The notes: a model not told the origin generated them from the sequence alone. A stretch of 64,000 nt of DNA from Streptococcus sp. DTU_2020_1001019_1_SI_AUS_MUR_006 (GCF_032340315.1 NZ_CP135436.1:827501-891500), one strand, 5' to 3'; shown: positions 37,317-46,903, counted from the stretch's first letter. Program-made: numbers and translations.

Positions 37317-38384
37317 GTGAACTTATTTGACATAAGTCTATATAAGGATTATGTAGACAAATCTATAAAAAATATAGTTGGTGTTGAGACTTTAAAGGAT
37401 AAATCAATTCTTATCACGGGATCAACAGGCCTTATTTGTTCGACTATTATTGATCAATTGATTATACTGAATAAGAATCACCAATTCGGAGTTAAAATTT
37501 ATGCTTGTGCAAGGAATGAAGAAGGACTAAAAAAACGATTTGGAAATTATGTAGATAATGAAAATATTGTTTATGTTCCTTATGATGCTAATAAAGATAT
37601 TGATTTTAATTTCTCTGTTGATTATATAATTCACGGAGCCAGTAATGCAAGTCCAGATTTATATATCAGTAATCCTGTAGATACAATGCTTAGTAATTTT
37701 TTAGGTATGAAAAATTTACTAGATTATGCCTTGAAAAAATCAGTAAAGTCTGTAGTTTATGTTTCATCTAGTGAAGTGTATGGAAAAAAAGAGAATCATA
37801 CCCCATATCAAGAAGATGAGTATGGATATGTAAATATTTTAGATGTGAGAGCTTCCTATTCAAGTTCAAAACGAGCAACAGAGACATTATGTAAAAGTTA
37901 TTCTGAACAATATGGCGTAGCTATAAAAATTGTTCGTCCAGGTCATATTTATGGTCCTAGCTTAAAAATAACAGATAAAAGGATTTCATCTGCTTTTATG
38001 TATGATGCAATCAGAGGACAAAACTTAGTAATGAAAAGCAAAGGAGAACAACTACGATCATATTGTCATAGTTTGGACTGTGCAAGTGCAATATTGACAG
38101 TTCTTTTGCAAGGCCAGTCTGGTGATGCATACAATATTTCAAATAAAAAATCCATTATTTCAATAAGAGAGATGGCATCAATAATAGCTGAAGTAGCTGG
38201 AGTAAAGTTGCTATTTGAATTACCAAATGAATTAGAAGAAAAACAAAAAAATCCTATGGATAATTCTAGCTTAGATAGTACAAAATTGGAAAAGTTAGGA
38301 TGGGTAGGTATGTTTGAAGCTAAGGAAGGATTAGAGAGTACATATAAAATTTTAGATAGAAGTAAAATCAAAAGAACATCATAG
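37317..38384 (+). CDS. extended SDR: NAD-dependent epimerase/dehydratase
   Basis: This 355-aa protein starts at GTG 37317 with AAGGAT upstream, 3 bases after the cytidylyltransferase stop. The Rossmann motif is ILITGSTGLICSTI near 32, with Cys-Ser where a second Gly-aliphatic pair is usual. The catalytic SSSEVYG (Ser) and YSSSKRATE (Tyr-xxx-Lys near 182) are present, as is IVRPGHIYGP. It probably makes or reduces the sugar precursor of the polyol that the cytidylyltransferase activates. It could instead be a UDP-sugar epimerase. It is unlike the zinc dehydrogenase TarJ. Confidence 0.8.
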   Translation: MNLFDISLYKDYVDKSIKNIVGVETLKDKSILITGSTGLICSTIIDQLIILNKNHQFGVKIYACARNEEGLKKRFGNYVDNENIVYVPYDANKDIDFNFSVDYIIHGASNASPDLYISNPVDTMLSNFLGMKNLLDYALKKSVKSVVYVSSSEVYGKKENHTPYQEDEYGYVNILDVRASYSSSKRATETLCKSYSEQYGVAIKIVRPGHIYGPSLKITDKRISSAFMYDAIRGQNLVMKSKGEQLRSYCHSLDCASAILTVLLQGQSGDAYNISNKKSIISIREMASIIAEVAGVKLLFELPNELEEKQKNPMDNSSLDSTKLEKLGWVGMFEAKEGLESTYKILDRSKIKRTS

Positions 38385-38435
38385 AATATATACAATAACC
38401 TAATCATCTTAGTAGAAATATTAGCAGGAGGAGTA

Positions 38436-39407
38436 ATGGAAAAAGTTTCAGTAATAGTTCCAGTATATAATGTTGAAAAATATTTAAAATATAGTATAGG
38501 GGGTATTCTAAAACAAAGCTATAAAAATTTAGAAATTATTCTAGTAAATGATGGCTCCGAAGATAATTCTCTTGCTATATGTGAAGAATATTCTAAGAAA
38601 GATAATAGAATTAAAATAATTTCAGTTGAGAATGGCGGACAAGGAAGAGCTAGGAATATTGGATTAAAACATTCAACTTCTGACTGGATTTTATTTTTAG
38701 ATGCAGATGATTATTATGATAATAATGCAGTAGAATATCTTGTAGAATTAGCTGAACAATATGATTCAGATTTAGTAGTAACTCCATTAAGAGTTGTAAG
38801 AGATCACACTCAGGATAGCAATGTCTGTTCAATCAAGGATGAAAAAATAGTTTTCTTAAATAAAGAGAGATTGATAGAAGAAATGTATTACGGAAGACTC
38901 TTGGGGGCTACACCATGTGGAAAATTATATAGAAGGGAAATATTAGAAAAGTGGCCTTTCCCAGATCAACTTTTTGAAGATCTAGCTATAGCTTATAAGC
39001 ATTTAATGGATGCTAAGAAGGTAGTTGTGTCGAATCAATATTATTATAATTATTATCAACGTATTGGAAGTACAACGAAGAGTAAATATACATCAAAATT
39101 AGAAGATTTTTACAGAGCTATAGAAAAAAATTATAGATATTTGGAAGAAGATTTTCCAGATAATAGAGAATTATCTATTGCTTTGAAAACAAGAATGTTT
39201 ACTGGAGGTTTTCAAGTAGTAAACTCTATGATTGAATCTGCAATGTTTAAAGAAGTAAAAGCTAAATCTTTAGAATATAGAAAAGATTTACTCATGGTAA
39301 TTTTTAATAGTAAAATCACAAAAAACCATAAAATAAAGCATATATTATTCAGTATCAGTCCTAAATTATATGCCTTTGTTCTAAAAAAATATCTAACCAA
39401 CAAATAA
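38436..39407 (+). CDS. GT2-family glycosyltransferase
   Basis: This 323-aa family 2 enzyme has a GT-A fold: VSVIVPVYNVEKYLKYSI at the N-terminus, EIILVNDGSEDNSLAICEEY, VENGGQGRARNIGLKHS and the DXD-type LFLDADDYYDN near 90. The later DQLFEDLAIAYKHL supplies the catalytic-base region. A basic C-terminal part follows with hydrophobic LLFSISPKLYAFVLKKYL-like end. Donor sugar and linkage cannot be assigned. AGGAGG lies before the ATG. Confidence 0.85.
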   Translation: MEKVSVIVPVYNVEKYLKYSIGGILKQSYKNLEIILVNDGSEDNSLAICEEYSKKDNRIKIISVENGGQGRARNIGLKHSTSDWILFLDADDYYDNNAVEYLVELAEQYDSDLVVTPLRVVRDHTQDSNVCSIKDEKIVFLNKERLIEEMYYGRLLGATPCGKLYRREILEKWPFPDQLFEDLAIAYKHLMDAKKVVVSNQYYYNYYQRIGSTTKSKYTSKLEDFYRAIEKNYRYLEEDFPDNRELSIALKTRMFTGGFQVVNSMIESAMFKEVKAKSLEYRKDLLMVIFNSKITKNHKIKHILFSISPKLYAFVLKKYLTNK

Positions 39408-39433
39408 ATAATTAAAAAATAAGGAGGGGAGTA

Positions 39434-40423
39434 ATGATTTTAAGTATTGTTGTTCCAACATATAATATAGAAAAATATATAGAGAGAAATATAGAGTCTT
39501 TTCTCAATGTAGAGGATAAGTTGAAGAGTTTGTTTGAAGTATTGATTATTAATGATGGAAGTACAGATAATACTCTACAAGTAGTAACAGAATTAATAGA
39601 AAAAATAGATTGTTTAAATATAAGAGTAATAAACAAGAGTAATGGTGGACATGGTTCAGCAGTAAATAAAGGCATAGAGGAAGCTAAAGGAAAGTATTTT
39701 AAGATAGTAGATGGAGATGATTGGGTAAAAAAATCAGATTTTGAAGAATACTTAAAAAGATTAGAAAAAACTGATGTAGATATGGTTGTTACGAATTTTA
39801 GCAAGCAATTTACTTATGAAAATAGAGTGGAATCAGAAAAGGTAATCAATGTTGAAGATTATTATAAAAATAATAAAATTCCCAAAATTTTTCCAATGCA
39901 TAGTGTTACATATAAAACATGTATCCTAAAAGAAAATAATATCAAATTGACAGAAAAAATCTTTTATGTAGATATTCAGTATATAGTATTTCCTTTGAAA
40001 TATATTAACGATTGGGAGTACTGGGATTTAGATGTATATCAGTATTTCTTAGGTAGACCTGATCAAAGTATGACTATAGAAAATAGAATGAAAAATATTG
40101 AACATAGTAGAAAAGTTACAGAAAGCATATTGGAATTCTATAGCACATTGGGAGATGTATATTTTAAAGATCTAGTTCACTCTCTTTTAAAAGGTTTACT
40201 GAACACGAGATATCTATTGGCGTTCTTGTCAGATGATAGAGAGCGATTATTAAAGGAAACTACAGATTATATTAGAAAATATAAACTAGAATACACCTAT
40301 GATTCTCGTATGAAGACAAGCTACTTATTATATTTTAATGAAATACATAATAGAAGATATTCATTTATAATATATCCAATAGTTAGTTTTAAATTAAATA
40401 GGTTAAGCAAGTACGGGATATAG
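39434..40423 (+). CDS. GT2-family glycosyltransferase
   Basis: This 329-aa family 2 enzyme is clearly distinct from its neighbour: MILSIVVPTYNIEKYIERNI, EVLIINDGSTDNTLQVVTEL, NKSNGGHGSAVNKGIEEAKG and the metal-binding FKIVDGDDWV. The GHGSAVNKG form is common in galactofuranose- and rhamnose-type transferases of capsule loci, but this does not prove the donor. AGGAGGGG precedes the ATG. Confidence 0.85.
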   Translation: MILSIVVPTYNIEKYIERNIESFLNVEDKLKSLFEVLIINDGSTDNTLQVVTELIEKIDCLNIRVINKSNGGHGSAVNKGIEEAKGKYFKIVDGDDWVKKSDFEEYLKRLEKTDVDMVVTNFSKQFTYENRVESEKVINVEDYYKNNKIPKIFPMHSVTYKTCILKENNIKLTEKIFYVDIQYIVFPLKYINDWEYWDLDVYQYFLGRPDQSMTIENRMKNIEHSRKVTESILEFYSTLGDVYFKDLVHSLLKGLLNTRYLLAFLSDDRERLLKETTDYIRKYKLEYTYDSRMKTSYLLYFNEIHNRRYSFIIYPIVSFKLNRLSKYGI

Positions 40424-40434
40424 GAGCATCCAGC

Positions 40435-41589
40435 ATGAGTATAAAAGTAAATATATATCAGTTACTTTTTTACATATCTTTTATTATTATAGTTGGTTCA
40501 AAATATCTAGGGCAAACGGCCTTTGTAAATGAATACCCTCTATTTAGTGAATTGATAAAAATTTTAATAATTCTAGCATGTATCTTTTTATTATTAAAAT
40601 ATATTTTAGAACCACATACTAAAAAGTTCATTATCTTTTCGATAGTTATTTCGATGATAGTAGTAGCAGTATCGTATAATTCAGATAGTTTTTTCATTTT
40701 AATGCCTATAGTAGCACTAATGTTAAATATGAATAATATAGATATAAATAAGGTTATAAAAATTTGGCTTATAGAGATTATAGCATTAATGATTTTTCTA
40801 TCAATATGCTATAGACTAAATATAGTAGGGGAAGTTATAAATTCAGGAGTTAGAACAGGTGGGAAAATACGATATGCTCTAGGGTATACATATTCAACAT
40901 TTAGCTCGAATTACTTTTTCCATGTGACAATTTTCTATTTATATTTAAGAAAACATATTATTAAATATGTAGAACTAATAGCTTTATTTCTCATAAATTT
41001 ATATCTATATTCTTTAACTGATACGAGAGCAGTATTTTATTACTCTACAGCTGCTATTATTGTTTGTTTGTTTTTAAAGGTATTTAAGATAAAAACATAT
41101 AGTCTTTTTTTGAATAAGTACAGTATGCTATTTTCAGCAATTATAGCTGGAGTTTTGTCATGGAGTTATAGGTATAGACTACCAATTTTGGAACAGCTAA
41201 ATTTAATATTAACAGGTAGATTACGACTTGGAAGTGCTGCTTTCAATAACTTTGACATAACGTTTTTTGGACAAAAAATAAGATGGATTTTTGAACAAAA
41301 TATGTTTTCAGAGTTAACATATAATTATGTAGATTCGTCATATCTAAATATTTTATTTAGATTTGGAACAATAATTTTACTTTTAATATTAGTTGGATAT
41401 TATATTATTGGATCAAAGAATCTCAGTAGAAATACATATTATACAATGATGATTGTATTTTTGTCACTACATTCTATGTTTGACCCTCAATTAATAGATA
41501 TAATGTATAATCCAGCGATTTTGTTTTTAGGATATGTTATATATAATGAAGATGAGATAAAAAAAGTCATTTCTATGGATTATAATTGA
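40435..41589 (+). CDS. wzy: oligosaccharide repeat-unit polymerase Wzy
   Basis: This 384-aa membrane protein has about 10-11 hydrophobic segments spread over its length and no soluble domain except a loop near 250-300 (LILTGRLRLGSAAFNNFDITFFG). Segments are visible near residues 8-25, 40-58, 65-80, 83-98, 107-125, 170-200 and 330-370. This topology, low sequence identity and position before Wzx are typical of Wzy, which joins lipid-linked repeat units outside the membrane. The assignment is by context and topology, as usual for Wzy. Confidence 0.8.
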   Translation: MSIKVNIYQLLFYISFIIIVGSKYLGQTAFVNEYPLFSELIKILIILACIFLLLKYILEPHTKKFIIFSIVISMIVVAVSYNSDSFFILMPIVALMLNMNNIDINKVIKIWLIEIIALMIFLSICYRLNIVGEVINSGVRTGGKIRYALGYTYSTFSSNYFFHVTIFYLYLRKHIIKYVELIALFLINLYLYSLTDTRAVFYYSTAAIIVCLFLKVFKIKTYSLFLNKYSMLFSAIIAGVLSWSYRYRLPILEQLNLILTGRLRLGSAAFNNFDITFFGQKIRWIFEQNMFSELTYNYVDSSYLNILFRFGTIILLLILVGYYIIGSKNLSRNTYYTMMIVFLSLHSMFDPQLIDIMYNPAILFLGYVIYNEDEIKKVISMDYN

Positions 41590-41980
41590 AAAAAATTATG
41601 TATATCAACAGTTTTAAAAACAATATATATTTTTTCTATATTCACTTATAAGGGATCAAAGAATATCTATTCTTGGCAGAGGTTGTATTATTAGATATTA
41701 TTGAGGATACTTAAGTTGATTTTTCGTTGATTATCGCAAAAATTATAAGAGATTTTCATTTTTAAGTGTACCTGTTTTTGCATCAAGAATTTGGAACATG
41801 ATGATTTTTCTAAACACCTCAAAATGTAAAAATTTAAAAGCCAAAAAATTCTTTTTTCTTTAGAAAAAAGAATTTTTAGAGACTACTTTAAAATATGTAG
41901 TTTGAAATTTCTAATGATCTATTTTTATTTTGTAAAATAGAATATATTTAATAAAAACGAAGTAGGAGTCTCTCTTTGAA
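41590..41980 (+). other. 391-bp AT-rich intra-operon gap with strong hairpin
   Basis: No intact gene is present. A perfect 15-bp stem occupies 41844-41877 (left arm ending TTCTTTTTTC, loop TTTA), ending in TTTTT; it could terminate or pause transcription before wzx. Broken frames around 41650-41820 read like scraps of a coding sequence (for example RISILGRGCIIRYY, then a stop), so the gap may be a decayed acetyl- or glycosyltransferase gene. I could not identify it. Confidence 0.45.
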
Positions 41981-43396
41981 ATGAAAATCTTAAAAAATTA
42001 CGCCTACAATCTTTCTTATCAATTGTTGGTGATTATTCTCCCGATTATTACGACTCCCTATGTAACACGGGTTTTTTCATCGGATGATCTAGGGACTTAT
42101 GGTTATTTTAACTCCATTGTTACTTATTTTATCCTCTTAGCGACTTTAGGGGTTGCCAACTATGGGACCAAGGTCATTTCGGGGAATCGCAAGGAAATTG
42201 GAAAAAACTTTTGGGGAATCTATTCTCTGCAATTAGGTGCAACATTTCTTTCTTTATCATTGTATGTTGTTCTTTGTTTGACACTTCCCTTTATGCAAAA
42301 TCCAGTTGCCTATATTCTAGGATTGAGTTTGGTTTCTAAAGGCTTAGATATTTCTTGGTTGTTTCAAGGTTTAGAGGATTTTCGAAAGATTACAGTTCGA
42401 AATATCACTGTTAAACTAGTTGGAGTCACCTCCATCTTCCTGTTTGTCAAGTCTGCAAATGATCTTTATCTCTATGTCTTTTTGCTAACCATTTTTGAAC
42501 TCTTGGGGCAACTCAGTATGTGGTTACCAGCTCGAGAGTTTATAGGTAGACCTCATTTTGATATAGATTATGCTAGGCATCATTTGAAACCTATCATATT
42601 ATTATTCCTTCCCCAAGTGGCTATTTCTTTGTACGTGACGCTAGATCGTACTATGCTTGGAGCATTGGCTTCTACAAAAGATGTAGGGATCTATGATCAG
42701 GCTTTAAAATTAGTAAATATTCTTCTGACCTTAGTAACATCTCTGGGAAGTGTTATGTTGCCACGTGTTTCGCATCTATTAGCGACAGGTGACAGCAAAG
42801 CAGTCAATAAGATGCATGAAATGTCCTTCCTCATTTATAATTTAGTCATTTTTCCAATAATGGCGGGGATGTTAATTGTAAATGATGATTTTGTTCAATT
42901 TTTCCTTGGTCAAGATTTTCAAGATGCACGTTATGCCATTGCTATTATGATCTTCCGTATGTTCTTCATCGGTTGGACTAATATAATGGGAATTCAGATA
43001 CTGATACCTCATAACCAAAATAAAGAATTCATGATTTCAACAACGGCTCCCGCAATAATCAGTGTAGGCTTGAACTTGCTATTCCTTCCTAAACTTGGCT
43101 ATATCGGAGCAGCTATTGTTTCTGTTTTAACAGAAGCGTTAGTGTGGGCAATTCAATTGTACTTTACCCGCGGACATCTAAAAGAAGTTCCTATTATTGG
43201 ATCAATGGCAAAAATTGTACTCGCATCGGCTATCATGTATGGCCTTTTGTTAGGTTCAAAAACAGTTATTCATTTTTCACCAACCTTAAATGTTATAATA
43301 TTTGCAGTTCTTGGTGGAATCATCTATCTTTTTGCAATTTTATCTCTGAAAGTGATAAATGTGAAAGAACTAAAACAACTTATTAGGAAAAACTAG
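41981..43396 (+). CDS. wzx: repeat-unit flippase Wzx
   Basis: This 471-aa MOP-superfamily polysaccharide flippase has about 12-14 membrane helices. The start is MKILKNYAYNLSYQLLVIILPIITTPYVTRVF, split by a polar YAYNLSY. Family-typical GTYGYFNSIVTYFILLATLG, the charged DRTMLGALASTKDVGIYDQA near 220 and PHNQNKEFMISTTAPA near 345 follow. It moves the undecaprenyl-linked repeat unit across the membrane. Codon use looks less AT-rich than in the genes from 34518 to 41589, so it may have a different origin from the core. TAGGAG lies 12 bases before the ATG. Confidence 0.93.
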   Translation: MKILKNYAYNLSYQLLVIILPIITTPYVTRVFSSDDLGTYGYFNSIVTYFILLATLGVANYGTKVISGNRKEIGKNFWGIYSLQLGATFLSLSLYVVLCLTLPFMQNPVAYILGLSLVSKGLDISWLFQGLEDFRKITVRNITVKLVGVTSIFLFVKSANDLYLYVFLLTIFELLGQLSMWLPAREFIGRPHFDIDYARHHLKPIILLFLPQVAISLYVTLDRTMLGALASTKDVGIYDQALKLVNILLTLVTSLGSVMLPRVSHLLATGDSKAVNKMHEMSFLIYNLVIFPIMAGMLIVNDDFVQFFLGQDFQDARYAIAIMIFRMFFIGWTNIMGIQILIPHNQNKEFMISTTAPAIISVGLNLLFLPKLGYIGAAIVSVLTEALVWAIQLYFTRGHLKEVPIIGSMAKIVLASAIMYGLLLGSKTVIHFSPTLNVIIFAVLGGIIYLFAILSLKVINVKELKQLIRKN

Positions 43397-43397
43397 A

Positions 43398-44396
43398 ATG
43401 AGAAAAATTCGAAATATCAACCTAGATTTAATAAAAGTACTTGCCTGTGTTGGAGTTGTTTTACTTCATACAACAATGGGCGGATTTAAAGAGACTGGCT
43501 CATGGAATCTTTTGGCATATTTATATTATTTAGGTACCTACTCTATTCCCCTATTTTTAATGGTTAATGGTTATTTATTGTTAAGAAAGAGAGAGATAAC
43601 TTATCCCTACATACTCCAGAAAGTAAAATGGATTCTAATAACAGTGTCATCATGGACATTTATCGTATGGTTTTTTAAGCGGGATTTCACAACTAATCCA
43701 ATCAAAAAAGTTGTAGGTTCTTTGCTACAAAAAGGTTATTTCTTTCAGTTTTGGTTTTTCGGCGCACTAATACTTATCTATTTATGTTTGCCGATTTTGA
43801 AAAAATTTCTAAATTCAAAAAGAAGATATTTATACATTTTATCTTTATTGGTCGCTATTGGATTGATTTTTGAGTTATCAAATATTCTACTTCAAATGCC
43901 AATACAAACATATGTTGTACAAACTTTCAGATTATGGACCTGGTTTTTCTATTATATTTTAGGTGGTTTTATAGCGCAATTTAATGTGTGTAGTCTCAAA
44001 TCAAAGTTTAAGAATTGGATGAAAATAATTAGCCTACTTTTGTTTTTGATTTCACCGATAATATTGTTTTTCCTAGCGAAAACTATTTATCATAATCTTT
44101 TTGCTGAATATTTTTATGATATTCTATTTGTAAAGATTGTAACTTTAGGTATCTTCTTGACAGTATTCACACTTGATTTGAATGGAGATAAGAGTAAATG
44201 GATTGTTTCTCTTTCTAATCAAACTATGGGGGTTTTCATAGTACACACTTATGTTATGAAGATGTGGGAAAAACTATTTGGTTTTAGTTTTGTAGGGGCA
44301 TACTTACTATTTTCTATATTTACATTGTGTGTAAGTTTCATTGTTATTAGAATGTTAATGAAAGTTCCTTATCTTAATCGAATCATTAAATTATAA
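43398..44396 (+). CDS. acyltransferase-3 family membrane O-acyltransferase
   Basis: This 332-aa membrane protein has about 10 hydrophobic segments. The N-terminal NLDLIKVLACVGVVLLHTTMGG contains the family His (LLHTT). YSIPLFLMVNGYLLL and QFWFFGALILIYLCLPI are typical acyltransferase-3 blocks. In capsule loci such proteins (WciG type) O-acetylate the repeat unit outside the membrane or during export. It starts 1 bp after wzx stops and precedes glf. The acceptor sugar is unknown. Confidence 0.88.
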   Translation: MRKIRNINLDLIKVLACVGVVLLHTTMGGFKETGSWNLLAYLYYLGTYSIPLFLMVNGYLLLRKREITYPYILQKVKWILITVSSWTFIVWFFKRDFTTNPIKKVVGSLLQKGYFFQFWFFGALILIYLCLPILKKFLNSKRRYLYILSLLVAIGLIFELSNILLQMPIQTYVVQTFRLWTWFFYYILGGFIAQFNVCSLKSKFKNWMKIISLLLFLISPIILFFLAKTIYHNLFAEYFYDILFVKIVTLGIFLTVFTLDLNGDKSKWIVSLSNQTMGVFIVHTYVMKMWEKLFGFSFVGAYLLFSIFTLCVSFIVIRMLMKVPYLNRIIKL

Positions 44397-44408
44397 AAAG
44401 GAGAAAAA

Positions 44409-45509
44409 ATGTACGATTATCTTATCGTTGGTGCAGGTTTGTCAGGGGCAATCTTTGCACACGAAGCCACAAAACGTGGCAAAAAAGTAAAAGTGATTGA
44501 CAAGCGTGATCACATTGGTGGAAACATCTATTGTGAAAATGTTGAAGGTATCAACGTTCACAAGTACGGTGCTCACATTTTCCATACTTCAAACAAAAAA
44601 GTTTGGGACTATGTCAACCAGTTTGCTGAGTTTAATAACTATATCAACTCACCAGTAGCCAACTACAAGGACAGTCTATACAATCTTCCCTTTAATATGA
44701 ATACATTCTACGCTATGTGGGGAACCAAGACTCCGCAAGAAGTTAAGGATAAGATTGCCGAGCAAACGGCTGACATGAAAGATGTTGAGCCTAAAAACCT
44801 TGAAGAACAAGCTATCAAGTTGATTGGTCCAGATATCTACGAAAAGTTGATCAAGGGATACACTGAAAAACAATGGGGCCGTTCTGCAACAGACCTTCCG
44901 CCATTTATCATCAAACGTCTTCCAGTTCGATTGACTTTTGATAATAACTACTTTAATGACCGTTACCAAGGAATTCCAATCGGTGGGTACAACGTCATCA
45001 TTGAAAACATGCTAGGTGATGTAGAAGTAGAACTTGGTGTTGACTTCTTTGCTAATCGTGAAGAACTTGAAGCTTCAGCTGAAAAAGTTGTCTTTACAGG
45101 AATGATTGACCAGTACTTTGATTACAAACATGGTGAGTTGGAGTATCGCAGTCTTCGCTTTGAACATGAAGTCTTGGATGAGGAAAACCATCAAGGAAAT
45201 GCAGTGGTCAACTACACAGAGCGTGAGATTCCTTTTACTCGTATCATTGAGCATAAGCACTTCGAGTATGGTACACAACCGAAGACAGTCATTACTCGCG
45301 AATACCCAGCAGATTGGAAACGTGGGGATGAGCCATACTATCCGATTAATGACGACAAAAATAATGCTATATTTGCTAAGTACCAAGAAGAAGCAGCCAA
45401 AAATGATAAGGTTATCTTTTGTGGGCGTCTAGCAGACTATAAATACTACGACATGCATGTGGTTATTGAACGTGCACTTAGTGTAGTAACGGATGAGTTT
45501 GGTTACTGA
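44409..45509 (+). CDS. glf: UDP-galactopyranose mutase
   Basis: This 366-aa flavoenzyme interconverts UDP-Galp and UDP-Galf. The N-terminal dinucleotide-binding motif is YLIVGAGLSGAIFAHEATKRG, then HIGGNIYC, VHKYGAHIFHTSNKKVW, the EKQWG motif near 156 and the C-terminal FCGRLADYKYYDMHVVIERAL. It supplies galactofuranose, so the glycan is predicted to contain Galf and at least one of the GT2 enzymes should be a Galf transferase. AAGGAG precedes the ATG. Confidence 0.97.
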   Translation: MYDYLIVGAGLSGAIFAHEATKRGKKVKVIDKRDHIGGNIYCENVEGINVHKYGAHIFHTSNKKVWDYVNQFAEFNNYINSPVANYKDSLYNLPFNMNTFYAMWGTKTPQEVKDKIAEQTADMKDVEPKNLEEQAIKLIGPDIYEKLIKGYTEKQWGRSATDLPPFIIKRLPVRLTFDNNYFNDRYQGIPIGGYNVIIENMLGDVEVELGVDFFANREELEASAEKVVFTGMIDQYFDYKHGELEYRSLRFEHEVLDEENHQGNAVVNYTEREIPFTRIIEHKHFEYGTQPKTVITREYPADWKRGDEPYYPINDDKNNAIFAKYQEEAAKNDKVIFCGRLADYKYYDMHVVIERALSVVTDEFGY

Positions 45510-45565
45510 AACTTGCATTTTTAACAATTTAATTATTGTACAACAACAAATAAAGGTACTCTACT

Positions 45566-45691
45566 ATGAAAGGAATTATTCTCGCGGGTGGTTCGGGGAC
45601 ACGTTTATATCCTTTGACTCGAGCTGCATCAAAACAACTGATACCGGTTTATGATAAACCGATGATTTACTATTCACTTTCAACATTGATG
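45566..45691 (+). pseudogene. rmlA: rmlA 5' fragment (glucose-1-phosphate thymidylyltransferase)
   Basis: The first 42 codons ([20 protein letters not shown] through YYSLSTLM) are a normal RmlA start with the nucleotide-binding loop. At about 45686-45691 the sequence switches to rmlD. The frame then runs to a stop at 45748, giving a 60-aa chimera that cannot be active. The start signal (AAAGG before ATG) is intact, so the scar is probably still transcribed and translated. Confidence 0.92.
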
Positions 45692-46455
45692 TGGCTGAGA
45701 TGGATATTACCGATGCAGCAATGGTGGAGAAAGTTTTTGAAGAGGTGAAACCGACTTTAGTTTACCATTGTGCAGCCTACACAGCTGTTGATGCAGCTGA
45801 GGATGAAGGAAAAGAACTGGACTTTGCCATCAATGTTACGGGGACAGAAAATGTCGCCAAAGCATCCGAAAAGCATGGTGCAACTCTAGTCTACATCTCT
45901 ACAGATTATGTATTTGACGGTAAGAAACCAGTTGGACAAGAGTGGGAAGTGGATGACAAACCAGATCCTCAAACGGAATATGGTCGTACTAAGCGTATGG
46001 GAGAGGAGCTTGTAGAAAAACACGTTTCAAACTTCTATATTATCCGTACTGCCTGGGTTTTTGGAAATTATGGCAAAAACTTCGTTTTTACCATGCAAAA
46101 TCTTGCGAAAAATCATAAGACTTTAACAGTTGTAAATGACCAGCACGGTCGTCCGACTTGGACTCGTACCTTGGCTGAGTTCATGACCTACCTAGCTGAA
46201 AACCGCAAGGAATTTGGTTATTATCATTTGTCAAATGATGCGACGGAAGACACAACTTGGTACGACTTTGCAATTGAAATTTTGAAGGATACAGATGTCG
46301 AAGTCAAGCCAGTAGACTCAAGCCAATTCCCTGCCAAAGCTAAACGTCCGCTAAACTCAACAATGAGCCTTTCTAAAGCTAAAGCTACTGGATTTGTCAT
46401 TCCAACTTGGCAAGATGCCTTGAAAGAATTTTATAAGCAAGACCTTAAAAAATAA
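45686..46455 (+). pseudogene. rmlD: rmlD 3' part (dTDP-4-dehydrorhamnose reductase), N-terminus deleted
   Basis: From a GTG at 45691 the open frame reads [20 protein letters not shown] and continues to a normal RmlD C-terminus (254 aa; full RmlD is about 283). About 30 N-terminal residues carrying the NAD(P)-binding GxxGxxG loop are missing. Catalytic-region motifs (STDYVFDGKK, TEYGRTKRMGEE) remain. It is out of frame with the rmlA fragment. rmlC and rmlB, expected between rmlA and rmlD in streptococcal loci, are absent. One deletion therefore removed most of the dTDP-rhamnose pathway. Confidence 0.9.
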
Positions 46456-46659
46456 ATGCTGAAATATTGCTATAAAGTATATTTTGAACTAGAGCTATTT
46501 CAGGATTAGTGACTTATTACTCATGCTAAAGGATGAAATGGTTTTATTAGAGAATCCGAACTATGTGTGATAGACACTCGCACTAGGAAATAAATTTATA
46601 GAATTTTCTTTTGGACAGTCGCAGGAAATAGGACCAATTTTCCAGTGATTTTATAAAAA

Positions 46660-46800
46660 GGCGGAGGAGCTAAAAACTCAATTTGAAGATAAAATTGAGT
46701 AAATCTTTCCGTTATAAAACGCATAGTATCAAGTTTTTTGAACATCTGATATTATGCGTTTTCTTATTTTAAGGGGGCGTTTGCCCAGCCGTTTTCTTTT
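46660..46800 (+). repeat. SPRITE-like double-hairpin repeat after the capsule locus
   Basis: The layout matches 29085-29203. ACTCAATTT pairs with AAATTGAGT near 46676-46700. ACGCATAGTATCA pairs with GATATTATGCGT near 46719-46760, running into TTTTC. It probably terminates the capsule transcript. The 200 bases between the rmlD stop and this repeat hold nothing I recognise. Confidence 0.7.
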
Positions 46801-46894
46801 TATTTACCCACCGATGAAATCGTCGGATAATTATAAAAATTCAAGAAAAAGCTTGGTTAAATGTTAGAAAATTCGAGCACGAATGTATTTTTTG

Positions 46895-46903
46895 TGTTAT
46901 AAT
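46895..46903 (+). promoter_or_regulatory. ftsA promoter (extended -10)
   Basis: TG-T-TATAAT at 46895-46903 is an extended -10, 79 bases before the ftsA start. The -35 region is not consensus. Confidence 0.5.

Noticed and set aside
39412..39804. 130-codon minus-strand frame in the second GT2 gene
   Set aside because: Antisense of AT-rich coding sequence; low-complexity Ser/Phe/Ile composition.
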